DNA of 6,354 nucleotides, from assembly GCA_036504875.1 (NCBI GenBank), contig DASXUK010000055.1:1-6354 (forward strand). The letters are read 5' to 3'. Position 1 is the first letter of the stretch; every line of letters begins with the position of its first letter. The position numbers and the translations under genes are program-made. Below, piece after piece: positions 5,463 to 6,354 of this stretch. This DNA comes from JACPFJ01 sp036504875. Its GTDB lineage: Bacteria; Desulfobacterota; Desulfuromonadia; Geobacterales; Pseudopelobacteraceae. The notes under the pieces were generated by a model, which was not told the DNA's origin, ran no database searches, and was given only the letters and a program-made list of their open reading frames with translations.

Positions 5463-6196
5463 ATTTTCTTAATAACTTCTCTTATACAAAAACAACTGCT
5501 ATTTCCCTGCTGCTCCACGGGACGCTGTTCGGCTTTCTGGTCATACTGGGGCCGTTTGGCTCGGTCGATCCACCTGTTGACATGGTAAACGTTGAAGTTG
5601 AAATTGTGCCTGCCAGCGTAATCGACATCGGAGATACGGCAAATGAACCGTCTGCCGCGGCGTCCTTACCAGCGAAACCAACTGTGTCCGCGTCGTCGGC
5701 TCCGGCAGCCTCACCGCCCAAGCCGGTTATGTCCGAGCCGACTCCTCCAAGGGCCATTGAAGCCGCGGCGCATACTGAGCCGCTTCCGCCGGCAATGCTG
5801 GGAGAGTCAGGCGAGACCTCGGTGGCCAAAAATATTTCGCCAGGGTCCGGGACGGTGGATGCGGTTGTTGTAGGAAGCTCAAACAAAGGCGATGGATCAG
5901 AAGATGGCGGCGGCGCACAGACTCCGGCCAATTACCTTTATGGTCCCAAACCTTCTTATCCCCAGGATGCCAGACGAGCGGGCTGGGAAGGGGTGGTGGT
6001 GCTGAGAATTCTCGTGAATACCGACGGCTCGGCAGCGACGGTGTCGGTGCGTGAAAGCAGTGGCTTTGCGATGCTTGATGAAGCTGCGGTACAGGGAGTC
6101 AAAAAATGGCGGTTCTCACCAGCTAAAAAGGCGGGAACACCGATTGCAAGTTTCCACGACGTTAGAGTCAGATTCCGTCTTGTTGACGCTTCATAA
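5459..6196 (+). CDS. tonB: TonB energy-transducing protein
   Basis: This 245-residue protein would span the periplasm and pass proton-motive energy from ExbB-ExbD in the inner membrane to outer-membrane receptors. The N-terminal membrane helix (about 14-31) carries the SxxxH motif at S16 and H20, the residues known to matter for coupling to ExbB in TonB. A Pro/Ala/Ser-rich spacer covers about 62-112, followed by a Gly/Ser-rich stretch to about 155. The TonB C-terminal domain lies at about 165-242: YPQDARRAGWEG at 167-178, VLRILVNTDG, LDEAAVQGVKKWRFSPA at 206-222. I chose ATG 5459 because GGAGG at 5449-5453 sits 5 nt before it; the in-frame ATG at 5447 overlaps that site. It follows the binding-protein pseudogene and precedes exbB, so it probably belongs to the same uptake locus. 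Presence of TonB implies an outer membrane. No receptor gene is in the window. Confidence 0.93.
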   Translation: MNFLNNFSYTKTTAISLLLHGTLFGFLVILGPFGSVDPPVDMVNVEVEIVPASVIDIGDTANEPSAAASLPAKPTVSASSAPAASPPKPVMSEPTPPRAIEAAAHTEPLPPAMLGESGETSVAKNISPGSGTVDAVVVGSSNKGDGSEDGGGAQTPANYLYGPKPSYPQDARRAGWEGVVVLRILVNTDGSAATVSVRESSGFAMLDEAAVQGVKKWRFSPAKKAGTPIASFHDVRVRFRLVDAS

Positions 6197-6241
6197 CGAA
6201 GATTACATAACAGAATTTCACCCGAAAAGAGGATGATCCTA

Positions 6242-6354
6242 TTGACTGATTTGTTAAAAGGCGGCTGGATGATGCTTCCCCTGGTCATTTGCTCTATTAT
6301 TGCCGTGGCTGTCATCATTGAGCGCTATCTATATTTTAGGCGCATCAGTGCAGT
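6242..6354 (+). CDS. exbB: ExbB/TolQ/MotA-family proton channel protein, 5' part only
   Basis: Only the first 37 residues are in the window. They read TDLLKGGWMMLPLVICSI, a hydrophobic helix (to about residue 26) and then ERYLYFRR, the usual start of ExbB-type proteins: a short Gly-rich segment, membrane helix 1 and a basic cytoplasmic edge with the IIER motif. ExbB with ExbD forms the proton channel that drives TonB. The TTG at 6242 is preferred because AGAGG at 6228-6232 is then 9 nt away; the in-frame ATG at 6233 directly abuts that site with no spacing. The gene begins 45 nt after the tonB stop. ExbB fits better than TolQ because of the neighbouring tonB, but the sequence itself cannot separate them. 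ExbD is not visible. Confidence 0.85.
   Translation, partial: MTDLLKGGWMMLPLVICSIIAVAVIIERYLYFRRISA

Noticed and set aside
5482..5931. A 149-codon minus-strand frame inside tonB
   Set aside because: It is the antisense shadow of the Pro/Ala-rich spacer, where GC-rich codons leave opposite frames open.

Overview
The window looks like part of a metal-chelate uptake locus from a diderm Firmicute, most likely a Negativicute of the Sporomusa/Pelosinus kind. Two observations point there. Strong Gram-positive style ribosome binding sites (AAGGAGG, AGGAGG) occur with GTG and TTG starts. The locus also carries TonB and ExbB, which need an outer membrane, and its binding protein has a signal peptide without a lipobox cysteine. 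The taxon is inferred from this combination, not from a database match.

Layout, all on the + strand: (1) 68-1171, an intact periplasmic substrate-binding protein of the iron-siderophore/haem/cobalamin class; (2) 1209-2222, a radical SAM enzyme of unrecognised subfamily; (3) 2223-2953, an AT-rich stretch without an intact gene, holding gene relics, an inverted repeat, a near-consensus promoter and a small ORF with a strong ribosome binding site; (4) 2954-3994 and 3987-4763, a FecCD/BtuC-type permease and its ATPase, overlapping by 8 nt; (5) 4770-5360, a second substrate-binding protein gene wrecked by a large internal deletion and several frameshifts; (6) 5385-5462, a 25-codon gene tail whose stop overlaps the tonB start; (7) 5459-6196, tonB; (8) 6242 to the window edge, the start of exbB.

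The genes fit one pathway. TonB-ExbB would energise an outer-membrane receptor that is not in the window, the binding protein would carry the ligand across the periplasm, and the permease and ATPase would move it into the cytoplasm. The radical SAM protein sits where a ligand-processing enzyme could act. A precedent is the radical SAM ChuW/HutW proteins of anaerobic haem use, but this protein is not an obvious member of that family.

The most striking structure is evidence of rearrangement. The binding-protein 3' end and its junction with a downstream GTG start (AAGGAG, 7 nt, GTG) occur intact at 1117-1186. They recur as a degraded copy at 2890-2957, directly in front of the permease. The radical SAM gene and the AT-rich gap lie exactly between these two copies. 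Together with the 4770-5360 pseudogene, the locus carries one live and at least two dead copies of the same binding-protein gene.
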